Source of the DNA: Saprospiraceae bacterium
GTDB taxonomy: Bacteria; Bacteroidota; Bacteroidia; Chitinophagales; Saprospiraceae
Reading direction: 5' to 3'
Assembly: GCA_016714445.1 (NCBI GenBank)
Contig: JADJNF010000010.1
Span: forward strand, 248,001-312,000
Length of the DNA stretch: 64,000 nucleotides
In this document: positions 8,474-18,892 of the stretch, one piece after another
How positions within the stretch are numbered: position 1 is the stretch's first letter
How the letters are laid out: every line of letters begins with the position of its first letter
Program-made: the position numbers and the translations under genes
Notes under the pieces: model-generated
The model's database searches: none
Told to the model about the DNA's origin: nothing
The model's input: only the letters and a program-made list of their open reading frames with translations

Positions 8474-8612
8474 TGGACAGTAAATCATTTGATTCCATCG
8501 ACCAATATTTTGCTCAGCAGCAGGAAGATGTTGTTCCTTTTTGGCCAATATAAAACAGGTCATAGCTGAAGTAGCCCCTGTCTATTATTCACCAATGGTT
8601 AGCATTAACTAG
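8474..8612 (+). pseudogene. DUF1801 (YdhG-like) remnant
   Basis: The frame MDSKSFDSIDQYFAQQQEDV runs into VPF and then, after a one-base shift at the CTTTTTGG run (about 8538-8543), continues LANIKQVIAEVAP and ends at TAG 8610-8612. The pattern IDxYxAxxxEDVxxxLxxIKxVIxEVAP is the N-terminal signature of DUF1801 proteins (normally about 120-140 residues). Only the first 46 residues remain and they are frameshifted, so this is a dead fragment. Confidence 0.6.
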
Positions 8613-8655
8613 ATAAATGTCAATTTCAGTAAATACCACAAAATAAAACTCAAGC

Positions 8656-10313
8656 ATGAATATCCACATAATATTTATCATCATTGGACTTTTCTCATCG
8701 ATTTTCGCTCAGTCTCAGGATCGAAAATTAATTTATTTACAAGGCAAAGTCGATAGGCTGGTAGAGCTATCCGGAGAAGTTTTTTTTGAAGCACCACCTG
8801 AATATCAGATCATCAATTCAGATCTCGGCGGATTTGGAGGTAAAAATTCTTTTCAACAAATCGATTATCACTTTACCGGTTTTCCGATTTTGGTGCGCAA
8901 TAGAAGTAATTTTAACTTTTTCCTCATTGATCAAAACAAATCAATCAGTCATTATTTTTATAAAAAATACAGTGGAATAGGAAGACTACACGAAGGGTAT
9001 TATCTGGCTTCGTTTATTGATGATAAAGGCATGCTTCAAGAAACAAAGTATGAATTCACTGACCGATTTGGGACGCCAATCTTTATTACACAACAAGGTT
9101 ATCGGGATGCATCTTATTTTTCTGAAGGTTTGGCACCTATTAAAATCTGGGGAAAAGGTTGGGTTTACATCAATGATCTAGGGCATGAACTAGATCTTAT
9201 TCCAGATTCTTTAGGACACATGGAATGGGCACATCCTTTTAAAAATGGACGTTCATTGATCAAAAAAGTTGTTTACAAGCAAAATAATCAAAGTATTGAG
9301 CCTTACTATATTTCAAAAAAGGGAGAAGTTTTGCTTGCTGTCAAAAGTTTATTTCCAGAAAGGGAGATAACAAATATATCTGACTATAAAGGAGGAGTTG
9401 CTTGTGTTCAATTTAAATTGCTGAGTGATAAAGAATACAAGGGGATGCCGGTAGCTTTTATAGATACTATAGGAAAGATTATTCTGGATGTTGATGCCGC
9501 CATAGATTTTAAAGTGGAGGGTGATGGATACATTACGATTCAAAAAAAACTTGCTGACCAAAAGTATCTCTGTGAAATCTATGATAAAACAAGCCGAATG
9601 TTGAAACTACCGGAAAATGTTAACCATTGTAAATATCTGGGAGAGAATAAGTTTATGATAGGATGTGATATACCTTTTGGCAAACCAAGTGGTAAAGCAC
9701 GTTATTATATTTTTGATGCTAAAAGTGAGAAGATCATCCAACCGTATAGCGGTGGCAATTGTTTGGGCGTAATAGACAATAAGCTCATCATTAAAGGGGC
9801 AAATGAAGAAATGGTCATTCGTGAATTGGGAACCGAAAAAGTGATCTATCAATCTCAATTGACAGACATGAAAGTGATAAACCTCGATGCTTATAAAGGG
9901 AAGATGGAAGATATTTCGATATTCCACTGCCAAAAAGAAGAGTGGTTGCCACGCATCAAAGAGATGAAAAACCTAAAGGAGTTGACATTGTCAAATCTTA
10001 ATATCATACAATTGCCAGAAATAGCTAATCCAGGCTTACTTCAATTGTTGAGAATCGATGGATGTAGAAACTTGAAATCTTTGGACATGCAAATCAACAA
10101 TGTCAAGCAACTTTCCTTGAGAGGATGTTTGAGCCTTACCAACGTCCTGGAATACATAAGGAATCAAAATCATTATTACACCTTTATATCATCAATATGG
10201 ATGTAACATCAAGTGTTACTTCAGAAATTATACATTCATACCCTAAAGCAGTCATCAAAGGTGATGCCAAGGCTGCAGATTATGAGCTCCAAGAATTTAT
10301 TTATGGCTTTTAA
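8656..10313 (+). CDS. WG-repeat protein with C-terminal leucine-rich segment (frameshift near the end)
   Basis: Signal peptide MNIHIIFIIIGLFSSIFAQS, then WG/KWG-type beta-propeller-like repeats (segments of the form LAPIKIWGKGWVYINDLG, FIDxxGK) to about residue 350, then leucine-rich-repeat-like segments (LKELTLSNLNIIQLPE, LLRIDGC, LSLRGCLSL). The first frame stops at 10206, but a frame from 10125 continues in an overlapping register and ends ...DAKAADYELQEFIYGF at 10313, only 10 bases before the next start; that C-terminus looks native. A single indel near 10165-10195 (mutation or assembly error) explains this. An exported protein, probably a scaffold or binding protein; ligand unknown. Transcribed together with the next WG-repeat gene. 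Confidence 0.65.
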
Positions 10314-10323
10314 AAATCAAGAA

Positions 10324-13089
10324 ATGAAAAATTTTAATCCTGTCTTATTCATTTTATTCTTTTTTTCAACATCATTACTTGTGAATGGCCAAAAGAGTGA
10401 ATGGCGAATTCCACTAAAAGTTGGAGCTCAATTCGCCGTCATCGATGAGAATGAAAAGGAAATTTTTCCTGCTGAGTATGATGATATTAGAGTGTACAAC
10501 GATCAAAAAATATTGCTATTGTCAAAAAATGGTTTGTGGGGAGTATATAGTTTCAGTGGTCAAAAATTGCTCGATCACGTCATGGCAAAGGTAGGTTCAG
10601 GCTATGGTCAAGCCATTGTCGAACAAGTTAAAATTGCAAATTCAGGATTATCTTCTAAATCAAATTCAGGACTGACCGCGATAAATGATTTCCATGCCAA
10701 TGTAAAATATTATGTCAACCCAAATAAGTTACTTCCGTCTTATAAGCCATATTCTAACCAACTATACAGAGGAAGCGAAAATGTATATACCATTCCCGAG
10801 AGTATCAACAATGCATTTTATGTACTGAATCGTGATCGTACAGTAAATGTTATTGATTCTACAGGAAAAGAAATTTTGCCTTATGCAAAGAAAGATATTC
10901 AAATCATTAACAATCAAGTTTTTGCGGCCAAAGAAAATGAAAACTTTGCACTTTTTCAACGTGATAAACAAGTCAGCCCTTATGAGTATTTAAGCGTAGT
11001 CAAAACATACAATAATGGAAATTTTATTGTCACCAAAAATGTAAAAACGCCTAATATCATAAAGAAATTCTACTACTTTTTTAATAAAGAATGCATGGTG
11101 ATTGACTCAAGTGAGCATTATCCAGATAGTTATGAAGAAAAGTATATCATTATGAATCATGAAAAAGGGTTTGTACTATATACTAGTGACGGCAAAAAAA
11201 TATTTAATAACCAAGAATATAAAGGTAGTTTATTCAATCTGGGTAGTCAGATTTATATTACTACCAGCCAAAACTATAAAAAAGGAATTATGACACTGTC
11301 GGGCGAAGAAATCATCAAGCCGCACTGTGAGATTACAAACCATTATGGAGCAAAAATGATATCCGTTTGGTGTGATGAAAAAGTTATCATTCGTGATTCT
11401 TTAATGAATGAGATTTTCACTATAGAGAATGCTGAAGATTGCACGCCCATCGTTTCAAAACAATTGTACATCATAGGGTTTAAAGATCAATGGCGAAGGA
11501 AGTATGGTGTTGTGGATGAAAACAAAAATGTCATCATAGAACCAAAATGGACTTCGATCACTTGGGCCAATTGCAATGATTTATTGTATATGGAAAATGA
11601 TTCGATAAGGGCTATAGGTAGCTTAGACAAGCGAAATCTGGTGGTGTCTCTTCCCAAAGAATGGAGGTTGACTATTTATCCTAATTGTACTTATATTACA
11701 GCGAATCACAATGAAGGGTTGTTTAAGACATACGACATGCAAGGAAAGGAGTTGATGTCAGGAAATCAAAAGGAATCTATTGAAAATCAAAAATATGGAC
11801 CTCACAAATATAAAATCGTAGGCGAAAGCAAATCCTATGTTTTAGAAGATAAAAATAAAGTGCGGGTTCTGAATGAGACCTTTCAGGAAATACTGGCAAT
11901 CAAAGATGGAAATAATGAGTCCATTTATATCTGTCAATTTTCTCAAAAAAATCACCCTACGACAAAAACGTTAAATAATGACCTAAAAGTAATTACGCCA
12001 CCTGGATATAGCGTTCCAGCAAGTTGGCAGCATTATAATAAAAACAACCCCGGTACCCTCATCGTCGTTAATGATGCCGATGGTACTGCGAAAAGCTACA
12101 CTCCGCGAATAGGCATATGTGACTTCAAAGGCCAATGGTTGGTCAAACCATTCAAGGGTGCGGTCAAACATGTTGAAAATGGCGTATTTGTTTTGAAAGA
12201 TTATGATCAGAGAAAATTGAGAATTGTAGATCCATCAGGAAACAGAACAAGTAACGAAGATTTTGATGATGTGGAAATGGGTGGAGGAAGTGACTTCTTT
12301 CAAAACAGAATGTTGGTTAGCAAAATTATGGATCCTGATTTCATTAAAAAGTTGAAAGCTCTCAATTTGGATAATATTGATCCTAAGACATTGACCGAAG
12401 AACAGACAGATGTATTGATGGAGAAAATAAAAACGCTAGGCAAGCCAAAGATGATTTATGGTTACCTGAATAGCAAAGGAAAAGAAGTCTTGCCTTTGCA
12501 GTATGTTGCTGCCAAACCTTTTCCTATGCAGGGTATAAAAACACAGGTAGCCATAGAACGAAAGGGAAAAACATATAGTCAGATCATCGATACATCTGGT
12601 AGGGTTTTTCTGGAATTGGAATTGGATGAATTGGAATCATTTGATCAAAAAGATACTACTATGTACAAAGGGAATAAAGACGGATTATGGGGCATTGTAA
12701 CGCCCAAAGGAGCATCATTGACACCATTTCAATTTGATGAAATCTATCGTTTGGGTGGTGATTCATTTTATGCTAGTCAAGGCGAAAGCAGATACCTTAT
12801 CAACAGTGAATTTAAGGTGCTTGACCTAGGCAAGTGGTATAATGTTCGTCACAGCTACACCAATGGATTTTTCAATGTGAAGTTTATAAACAAAGATTTG
12901 AAAAGTCCTTATACATTTACTTTTTATAGTGATGACCTGAATACACTCGGATCGGTTGTCGGTGTAGATATATCAGATTCATTCAATGGTAGTAAATTGC
13001 CTAAGGGATATGTAATGGTCAAAACAGACTTCCAAAATAAAAGTGATTATATCTACGATATCGTAAGGCAGAAGAAAGTGCAGAGGTGA
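10324..13089 (+). CDS. Large exported WG-repeat protein
   Basis: I place the start at 10324 (MKNFNPVLFILFFFSTSLLV...), which gives a clear signal peptide ending NGQ; an upstream in-frame ATG at 10213 adds residues without signal character. 921 residues of WG-type repeats such as FAVIDENEKEIFPAEYDDI, LWGVYSFSGQK, LWGIVTPKGASLTPFQFDEI, typical of the propeller-like WG family common in Bacteroidota. It lies 10 bases downstream of the repaired upstream gene and is likely in one operon with it. WG proteins are mostly uncharacterised; a surface or periplasmic binding role is inferred. A third family member is at 45870-47153. Confidence 0.75.
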   Translation: MKNFNPVLFILFFFSTSLLVNGQKSEWRIPLKVGAQFAVIDENEKEIFPAEYDDIRVYNDQKILLLSKNGLWGVYSFSGQKLLDHVMAKVGSGYGQAIVEQVKIANSGLSSKSNSGLTAINDFHANVKYYVNPNKLLPSYKPYSNQLYRGSENVYTIPESINNAFYVLNRDRTVNVIDSTGKEILPYAKKDIQIINNQVFAAKENENFALFQRDKQVSPYEYLSVVKTYNNGNFIVTKNVKTPNIIKKFYYFFNKECMVIDSSEHYPDSYEEKYIIMNHEKGFVLYTSDGKKIFNNQEYKGSLFNLGSQIYITTSQNYKKGIMTLSGEEIIKPHCEITNHYGAKMISVWCDEKVIIRDSLMNEIFTIENAEDCTPIVSKQLYIIGFKDQWRRKYGVVDENKNVIIEPKWTSITWANCNDLLYMENDSIRAIGSLDKRNLVVSLPKEWRLTIYPNCTYITANHNEGLFKTYDMQGKELMSGNQKESIENQKYGPHKYKIVGESKSYVLEDKNKVRVLNETFQEILAIKDGNNESIYICQFSQKNHPTTKTLNNDLKVITPPGYSVPASWQHYNKNNPGTLIVVNDADGTAKSYTPRIGICDFKGQWLVKPFKGAVKHVENGVFVLKDYDQRKLRIVDPSGNRTSNEDFDDVEMGGGSDFFQNRMLVSKIMDPDFIKKLKALNLDNIDPKTLTEEQTDVLMEKIKTLGKPKMIYGYLNSKGKEVLPLQYVAAKPFPMQGIKTQVAIERKGKTYSQIIDTSGRVFLELELDELESFDQKDTTMYKGNKDGLWGIVTPKGASLTPFQFDEIYRLGGDSFYASQGESRYLINSEFKVLDLGKWYNVRHSYTNGFFNVKFINKDLKSPYTFTFYSDDLNTLGSVVGVDISDSFNGSKLPKGYVMVKTDFQNKSDYIYDIVRQKKVQR

Positions 13090-13162
13090 TCTTGTTAGTA
13101 TTTACTGTAGGCGACACTACGTTTTATCATGCAGTTTTTGGTAAGGAATAAGATGACAAAAT

Positions 13163-13199
13163 GGGGAATAAGATCATTAAAATGGCTATCTTATTCCCC
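13163..13199. terminator. Perfect hairpin, possible terminator
   Basis: GGGGAATAAGAT (13163-13174) and ATCTTATTCCCC (13188-13199) form a 12-bp perfect stem with a 13-base loop, 74 bases after the WG-repeat gene. There is no T-run on the + strand side, so intrinsic termination is uncertain. Two near-direct repeats ending GAAACCTTGATTTT follow at about 13221-13290; otherwise 13090-13410 shows no gene. Confidence 0.45.
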
Positions 13200-13410
13200 A
13201 ACTTATCCAGATCATTAATGAGACGGCGAAACCTTGATTTTGGACTGAGAACGAGTAGTTTGATGAGATAGTGAAACCTTGATTTTTGGCATGTAATCTG
13301 GTTGCATGCAATACTAAATGGGGTAAGTTTTATGTTTCAACTTTCAACGATGCTTAAATTTTAAAATAATTATACTTAGTGGACAATGAGTAGTAATTAA
13401 ACACCTGCCG

Positions 13411-13455
13411 CTAGTCGAGTAGACGGCCCCACCAACCGAAGCTGATGGGGAGCGT
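13411..13455 (+). repeat. Dispersed repeat (GTAGACGGCCCC type), + strand copy
   Basis: CTAGTCGAGTAGACGGCCCC followed by a CCCCACCAACCGAAGCTGATGGGG stem-loop. Homologous copies occur on the - strand at about 38606-38649 and 39018-39059. Read on the opposite strand the unit ends GTCTACTCGATTATGG, which resembles the 3' end (domain VI) of group II introns. Confidence 0.45.
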
Positions 13456-13503
13456 GTCTTCAGTACAATGCTAAATGTCAAAACTTCCAAAAATCATCCT
13501 GAA

Positions 13504-13640
13504 ATATACCGTCGAGAATTATTTTTCAAAGACGATGATACTCATGTCTTCATCGAGACAAATAATTCTGTCGCCATTAAACTCAATATGAATACATTGG
13601 AAAATAAAATTTTTGCAATCCAATTTATTTTGAGTATAAA
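13504..13640 (+). repeat. Dispersed hairpin repeat, copy 2
   Basis: About 90% identical by eye to 8210-8381 with a deletion of about 48 bases, ending CCAATTTATTTTGAGTATAA just before the stop codon of the convergent gene at 13642. The imperfect hairpin GAATTATTT...AAATAATTC could serve as a terminator for that gene. Confidence 0.55.
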
Positions 13641-13641
13641 T

Positions 13642-16179
13642 CTAATTGTGATTTTGCTTAATAATTTTAATCATTTTTTTTGCATTGCTGTTTTTTGGGT
13701 CAAGTTCTAATGATTTTTTATAATACTGCAAAGAAAGGTCTAACTGTTTATTTTTATAATACGCTTCTCCAAGGCTGTCGTGTGCATTGCTTGATTGCGG
13801 AAATTCTTCTGTATTCAATTTCAGTACTTTTATTGCCGAAATCAAATCTCCATTTGAAAGATAGTGATAACCAATAGCGTTTAAACTGCTTTCTAAGCCA
13901 TTAAAATTATATGCAGTCCTCGTTGTACTTATTGTATTTTCAAAATGTTTTATACCTTCATCAACGGATTTTAGTTTAATAACTTTCATCAGGTCAATGG
14001 ATGCCAAAGGTTTTGGAAGTTCAGCTTTTACATCGTATAAAACGGGAAGAATATTATTGGAAATCCCCACCAAATCTTCACCTCTCATTCCTGCTCTTGT
14101 GTTGTCAAGCAACACTACAAAAATGCTATCTTCCGGTATTCTAGCCATATAACCTGAATAACCTGTAAGTCCACCATCGTGACTTATTAAAGTTATATCT
14201 TTATTTGTGCCTGAATAATTCTTCATATTATTTACCGCAACACCATAACCATAGTTGGGTAAATATTTTGTACACATTAGTTTTTTGTTTTCTGCATTTA
14301 ATAATTTGTCCGTATAAAAGGACTTATCCCACAAGAACAAGTCTTCAACTGTGCTGTAAATTGTTCCTGTTGAAAAAGCATACACTTTTGGGTTTACGCT
14401 TTGTGCTGCAATATACTCTCCCATATAAAAGTAGTGTCCATTTGCTAAATCAGGAATGACTTGACCTGGATATTCAACTCCTGAATTTTTCATACCCAAA
14501 ACATCAAATATTTTTTCTTGTAAAACAGTTTCATATGATTTTTCAGAAACTGCTTCTATAATCATTCCTAAAATATAGTAGCCTGTATTGCAATAGCTAA
14601 TATTTTTTCCTGGTTCAAAAAGTAAACTGTCTTTAAAATATTTTAATGCAAATTCTTTTGGGTTCAATTCTTCTTGTTCCATTATTGGGGTTGTGCCATC
14701 TGTGTAGTTGGGTAAACCCGATGTCATACTCAGCAAATGATGAATGGTTAGTTTGTTCCCTGTATTTTTAAAATACCACGGCAAATGTTTACTAATTTTG
14801 TCATCCAATTTTAGTTTGCCTTCTTGTTTTAATTGAAGAATGATTAAAGCAGTAAACTGTTTTGTTAAAGACCCGATTCTAAATTTTGTAATTGGTGTGT
14901 TATTAATATTCCAGGCAAAGTTTGCTCTACCAAAACTTTTTTTAAATATTTCTTTCCCATTTTGCGCAATTAAAACACTTCCATTAAATAAGTCGTACTG
15001 ATGATACTTTGAAAGTATATCATCCATCTTTTTTGCTTTCTCTGCCGTAGAATTATCAAGTGTAATTGTCTGTTTCGGATACTCTTTAAATGTATAAGAT
15101 TTATGCACAATCTTCCAGCTACCTGCATATTTCAGCAGCAATAAATAATCAATAAAAATCCTCCAACCGGGAACAATAATTTCTACTTTTGCAATGGCTG
15201 CATCTTTCTCAAAGTCCACTGAAATAATACGCCCGATTCTGTTTGATTTTTCACCCTCCTTGAAATTGGCAATATACTGCTCCCCTGATCGGGTCCATAG
15301 CGTGTCTTTAGCCACAGTATATAAATTGAAGTCCGGATGAAATGCCTTTCTAAGTCTTTTGGGTTCTCCATTTGCCGTTCCTTCGATGTAGTCCATCAAT
15401 GTTTCTTTAATTTGATCTAAGTCACTTTTCTCTTTTGTATCACTTAGCTTGCCTTCATTTAGTTGTTTGATGATTTCATTGGCTACGGATGCAACAGCTG
15501 AAGGATCCTGCCCTGTGACGAATCTACCATCCACAACATAAAAATTGTCTTTATCAGAGAATACAAAGTGTCCTTTATTATCATTGATGGCCTTATCCAT
15601 AGCAAAAGGAAATGTTTTGTAATAGGCTTCATTTCTATCTTCCTGAGCATCAGGGTAGCCGGTTATTTTTCTTCCTTCGTAAAGAGAATTCCCATAATCA
15701 TCTTTAAGATAAACCATGCCCGCAGTTCCATGACATAGGGAAGAGACAACTCCATTTTTATGGTAAATATTTCTGGCAATTTTTTGAATGGTTGTATCTT
15801 CCGCTACACCAAACATGGCCGCTCCACCACCACTATAGTAAATAGCCGAATAGTTGTCAGCAATTATTTCCGAAGGCTTTAAGGTATGTGCCAACTTGTC
15901 CATAAATAAGCCATCATACAGATACTTTTTTTGTGTAATATTTGAAGTACTGATATACCCGATAGGAATGGCGCCACCTTTAGGGCTTATAATGTCCACT
16001 TCAAAGCCAGCATGGGTAAAAATATCATAAGGTATGACAATTTCACCAAAATGATTGGATGTATTGATTTTGGTATTCCCGTAAAAGTGCTGATTGGATG
16101 TAACGAATAGGACTCGTTTTTGGGCATGTAAATTTAAAAACAAAAGAAAAAGTCCAGAGACTAAAAACAGTTTACTCAT
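13642..16179 (-). CDS. DJ-1/PfpI - NTF2-like - serine beta-lactamase - TPR fusion protein
   Basis: Start chosen at the ATG at 16179 (a TTG lies 9 bases upstream). Signal peptide MSKLFLVSGLFLLFLNLHAQ. Domains in order: a DJ-1/PfpI (ThiJ) domain to about residue 240, with the nucleophile-elbow motif SSLCHGTAG; an NTF2-like/lumazine-binding-like domain at about 250-370 (AFHPDFNLYTV...WKIVHKSY); a class C beta-lactamase-type serine hydrolase at about 385-720 with SLTK, YCN and HDGG motifs; and TPR helices at the C-terminus (DSLGEAYYKNKQLDLSLQYYKKSLEL). Exported, probably periplasmic. The single domains are common; four in one chain is unusual. Substrates unknown. The AraC-type gene upstream may regulate it. 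Confidence 0.85.
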   Translation of the reverse strand: MSKLFLVSGLFLLFLNLHAQKRVLFVTSNQHFYGNTKINTSNHFGEIVIPYDIFTHAGFEVDIISPKGGAIPIGYISTSNITQKKYLYDGLFMDKLAHTLKPSEIIADNYSAIYYSGGGAAMFGVAEDTTIQKIARNIYHKNGVVSSLCHGTAGMVYLKDDYGNSLYEGRKITGYPDAQEDRNEAYYKTFPFAMDKAINDNKGHFVFSDKDNFYVVDGRFVTGQDPSAVASVANEIIKQLNEGKLSDTKEKSDLDQIKETLMDYIEGTANGEPKRLRKAFHPDFNLYTVAKDTLWTRSGEQYIANFKEGEKSNRIGRIISVDFEKDAAIAKVEIIVPGWRIFIDYLLLLKYAGSWKIVHKSYTFKEYPKQTITLDNSTAEKAKKMDDILSKYHQYDLFNGSVLIAQNGKEIFKKSFGRANFAWNINNTPITKFRIGSLTKQFTALIILQLKQEGKLKLDDKISKHLPWYFKNTGNKLTIHHLLSMTSGLPNYTDGTTPIMEQEELNPKEFALKYFKDSLLFEPGKNISYCNTGYYILGMIIEAVSEKSYETVLQEKIFDVLGMKNSGVEYPGQVIPDLANGHYFYMGEYIAAQSVNPKVYAFSTGTIYSTVEDLFLWDKSFYTDKLLNAENKKLMCTKYLPNYGYGVAVNNMKNYSGTNKDITLISHDGGLTGYSGYMARIPEDSIFVVLLDNTRAGMRGEDLVGISNNILPVLYDVKAELPKPLASIDLMKVIKLKSVDEGIKHFENTISTTRTAYNFNGLESSLNAIGYHYLSNGDLISAIKVLKLNTEEFPQSSNAHDSLGEAYYKNKQLDLSLQYYKKSLELDPKNSNAKKMIKIIKQNHN

Positions 16180-16282
16180 TTTACACAATTTTATTGATCA
16201 ATAATGAGCGCAAATGTCGATCAAACTTACTCTCAGAAGGATTTAATCTATAATTTAGAAGTTCGGATCTATAAAATAGTAC

Positions 16283-17314
16283 TCATTTTGAGATGGACTT
16301 TTGATATTCTGCAGGAGTTAGGCCTGTTATTTTTTTAAATGCAGTGAAGAAGCTTGATTTCGAATTAAAACCAATATCATACCCGATACCTTCAATAGTA
16401 TGATTACTTTCTATTTTTAATAACTCTTTTGCTTTTTCAATCCGGCATTCTTTGATGAGATCTGAAAAGGACTTCCCCAATGTCTCGTTGACGTATTGAG
16501 ATAATAAATGCCTGCTTACTTTGAGTTCTTTGGCAGCTTCTTCCAGGGTAAAGTTGGAATTGAGAAATAGTTCTTTTTTAACCATCATTGACAATTTCTG
16601 CTCTATCAGCAATTTTGTATCTTCATCAATAACTTTGTTTTTATATCTTTCTTTTTCTTCAAAAATATTCGAATGTTTTATGTATCTGAATACAATCAGT
16701 AATAAAATCAAATAAAGTATAAAAGTGAAAGATAATGCACCTACAATATAGGATGTATACGAACCAATAGTATAAGCCAGCCAAATAAACAAAATACCAA
16801 AGTAAATACTGAGTAGCCACACCTCAATGTTTTTTAATGACTCCTTTTCTTTTATCTTTTGAAAGATCAGTTTTATAAACTTAAATGATACAATAATATA
16901 CGCCAGCCACTGAAGGTAGATACCAAACACGATCCATTCACTCCATATGGCTCTGTGATCCACATAGGGATATAAAGCTCCGAGCATAGTGATTCCCAAA
17001 ATGTAGGGGAGCACATGTACTTTCCAATTTGTTTTTGCATAATCTGTGGTAGACTTTAGGTACAAATAAAGAAACGGGCCAATAAGGATACAACCGGAAA
17101 GCCCTATTTGAATGAATATATTTGCTAAATTCGGATTGAAATAAAAAAACACTGACTTAATAATACGAATGCTTAACACAAGCATCAATAAGGATAAATA
17201 GTAGTTTGAAGAACTTTTTTTACTGGCCATTAAAGCAAAATAAGCAGAAAGAATGATGCCGTTAAAGCCTCCTAATGCACTAAAGAAAAATAGAAGTTGA
17301 TTATCTGCGTTCAA
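16283..17314 (-). CDS. Membrane-anchored AraC-family transcriptional regulator
   Basis: 343 residues. About seven hydrophobic spans fill residues 5-215. The C-terminal 95 residues form a double helix-turn-helix AraC domain (FTLEEAAKELKVSRHLLSQYV, then IGYDIGFNSKSSFFTAFKK and the GLTPAEYQ end). The start used is a TTG at 17314; no ATG fits before the first membrane span. Family members of this layout in Bacteroidota are thought to sense a membrane or envelope signal. It is divergent in function but same-strand with the fusion hydrolase gene 103 bases downstream, a likely target. Confidence 0.8.
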   Translation of the reverse strand: MNADNQLLFFFSALGGFNGIILSAYFALMASKKSSSNYYLSLLMLVLSIRIIKSVFFYFNPNLANIFIQIGLSGCILIGPFLYLYLKSTTDYAKTNWKVHVLPYILGITMLGALYPYVDHRAIWSEWIVFGIYLQWLAYIIVSFKFIKLIFQKIKEKESLKNIEVWLLSIYFGILFIWLAYTIGSYTSYIVGALSFTFILYLILLLIVFRYIKHSNIFEEKERYKNKVIDEDTKLLIEQKLSMMVKKELFLNSNFTLEEAAKELKVSRHLLSQYVNETLGKSFSDLIKECRIEKAKELLKIESNHTIEGIGYDIGFNSKSSFFTAFKKITGLTPAEYQKSISK

Positions 17315-17618
17315 AATTTTTATTTTTTGCTAACCCCGTCCACCAATGGAGAAGCTACCATTTTTCCCTCCAAAAGTAGCCAATAACGTTTAATTTGTAT
17401 CTGTCTTAAGCCTTTTTTATTTTGGATAGAAAGGAAAATGAGATTGTAAAATTAATTACCTTGGAATAAACGATTTAACTTCGAAAGAAAAGATTTTCTT
17501 GAGATTTCCGGCGATGATGAAACTTAAACAAAACCACTTAGGACTTAGTAACCTATTACCGATGGATATGAAAGTCGTCAGCATGACAAATGATATCCCT
17601 GTCCAAGTGACATTAGTG
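17315..17618. other. Intergenic region with a repeat fragment
   Basis: No gene seen. TTTCCGGCGATGATGAAACT and the following AAACCACTT (about 17503-17545) resemble 34597-34640 (TTTCCGGCGATGATAAAACA), where it continues the dispersed family A repeat. This is a relic of the same repeated sequence. Confidence 0.4.
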
Positions 17619-18752
17619 TTAGAATATAATTTCTACCGACTTCATTAAAGAAAAGGCAAGCTTATCAATATTCTCAAACTTTGAGTGATAAGATGAAATA
17701 TTTGCCAGAATAATTATACCATTTTTATCCTTCACATCAATTACCATTGAGGATGAGTAACCACCAGTACCTCCATTATGCCAGTTCCATTTATTGCCAT
17801 TTTTTCTGTTTATAATAAACCAACCCAATCCTACATCTCTGAATTCGTTTTCCTCAAAGGTTTTAATTCGTGTAAGATTCAGTTCATTATTACTATCGTC
17901 AAACTGCGCCATTGCAAATTTTGACAAGTCTGCAACTGTTGAGTAAATTCCGCCTGCTCCGATTAATGCACCAGGTGTCCAATTGGCGGTTGGCTTTCCT
18001 TTATCGTTTAGTCCTTCAACTAAAATATCGGTAACTTTTGTTTTGTCTGTGGTGCTATGGATCATATTATATTTGTCGAATATCATTTCTTTTGCAAGTT
18101 CTTCATAGCTCTTTCCAGATAGTTTTCTTAATGAATAAGAGACTAATCCCATTCCTAAATTTGAGTATTCGCTTTTACTTCCTTTGGGATAATCTAAAGC
18201 AATATCGTTTTTTAGAAAATCATCAAGTTTTTTAACATCATAACTTTTGTATGGATCTGATTGATTGAAGATAGCTGAAAAACGTAAATTACCCGGAAGA
18301 CTTTGGAGACCAGAAGAATGATTTGCCAATTCTCTATACGTAAATTCTAAGCCATCATTAAACGGAAAATCAAAAACCGAATTAATCTTATCATCCAATT
18401 TTAACTCACCTTTTATTACAAAATTTGCAAGAATAGTTGCCGTAAAAACCTTTGTTATTGAACCAATTTCAAAAGCAACATTGCTATTTTGTATTGAAAA
18501 TAACGTGTCATTTATTCGCTTTAGTCCGAAATAAGTTGTTTGGCCATTTTTTATTACGGCAATAGCAATTTGGGTACTATTAGGAAATGTATTTGTGAAT
18601 TTGTAAATACTATCCAGTTGTCCAGTAATTAAACTATCGGATTTTAGATTATTGAACGCAGGTTTGTCCAAGGGTGGTCTCCCACATCCTAGTAAACAAA
18701 GGATGAATACTATTCCAAATATTATTATTTTATTTCCTATCACTTGTTTCAT
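17619..18752 (-). CDS. Serine hydrolase lipoprotein, class C beta-lactamase family
   Basis: 377 residues. Lipoprotein signal with lipobox LLGCG, cysteine at about residue 23. The penicillin-binding-like fold is shown by GSITKVFT (SxxK nucleophile motif), YSNLGMG (YxN) and WHNGGTGGYSS (HxG, third motif) at the usual spacing. Length is normal for the family. Likely attached to the inner or outer membrane and acting in the periplasm; members hydrolyse peptides, esters or beta-lactams, and the substrate cannot be read from sequence. Monocistronic in appearance. Confidence 0.85.
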   Translation of the reverse strand: MKQVIGNKIIIFGIVFILCLLGCGRPPLDKPAFNNLKSDSLITGQLDSIYKFTNTFPNSTQIAIAVIKNGQTTYFGLKRINDTLFSIQNSNVAFEIGSITKVFTATILANFVIKGELKLDDKINSVFDFPFNDGLEFTYRELANHSSGLQSLPGNLRFSAIFNQSDPYKSYDVKKLDDFLKNDIALDYPKGSKSEYSNLGMGLVSYSLRKLSGKSYEELAKEMIFDKYNMIHSTTDKTKVTDILVEGLNDKGKPTANWTPGALIGAGGIYSTVADLSKFAMAQFDDSNNELNLTRIKTFEENEFRDVGLGWFIINRKNGNKWNWHNGGTGGYSSSMVIDVKDKNGIIILANISSYHSKFENIDKLAFSLMKSVEIIF

Positions 18753-18892
18753 TTTAAGCTATTACTGAATTTTTTACATGAAAAGTGGAACTTCTAATAC
18801 AGAAATTTCTACTAAGGACATAACTCTAAACTTATCCCGGGTCTGTCCAGTTGTCCGCAAAACTCCTGCTTTCGACAAGCCGTATTTGGTCG

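Noticed and set aside
13163..13199. Insertion-sequence end
   Set aside because: Perfect hairpin but no partner end or transposase nearby; more likely a terminator or REP-type hairpin.
18038..18235. Small + strand frame opposite the serine hydrolase gene
   Set aside because: Shadow of 17619-18752, whose catalytic motifs prove the - strand frame.
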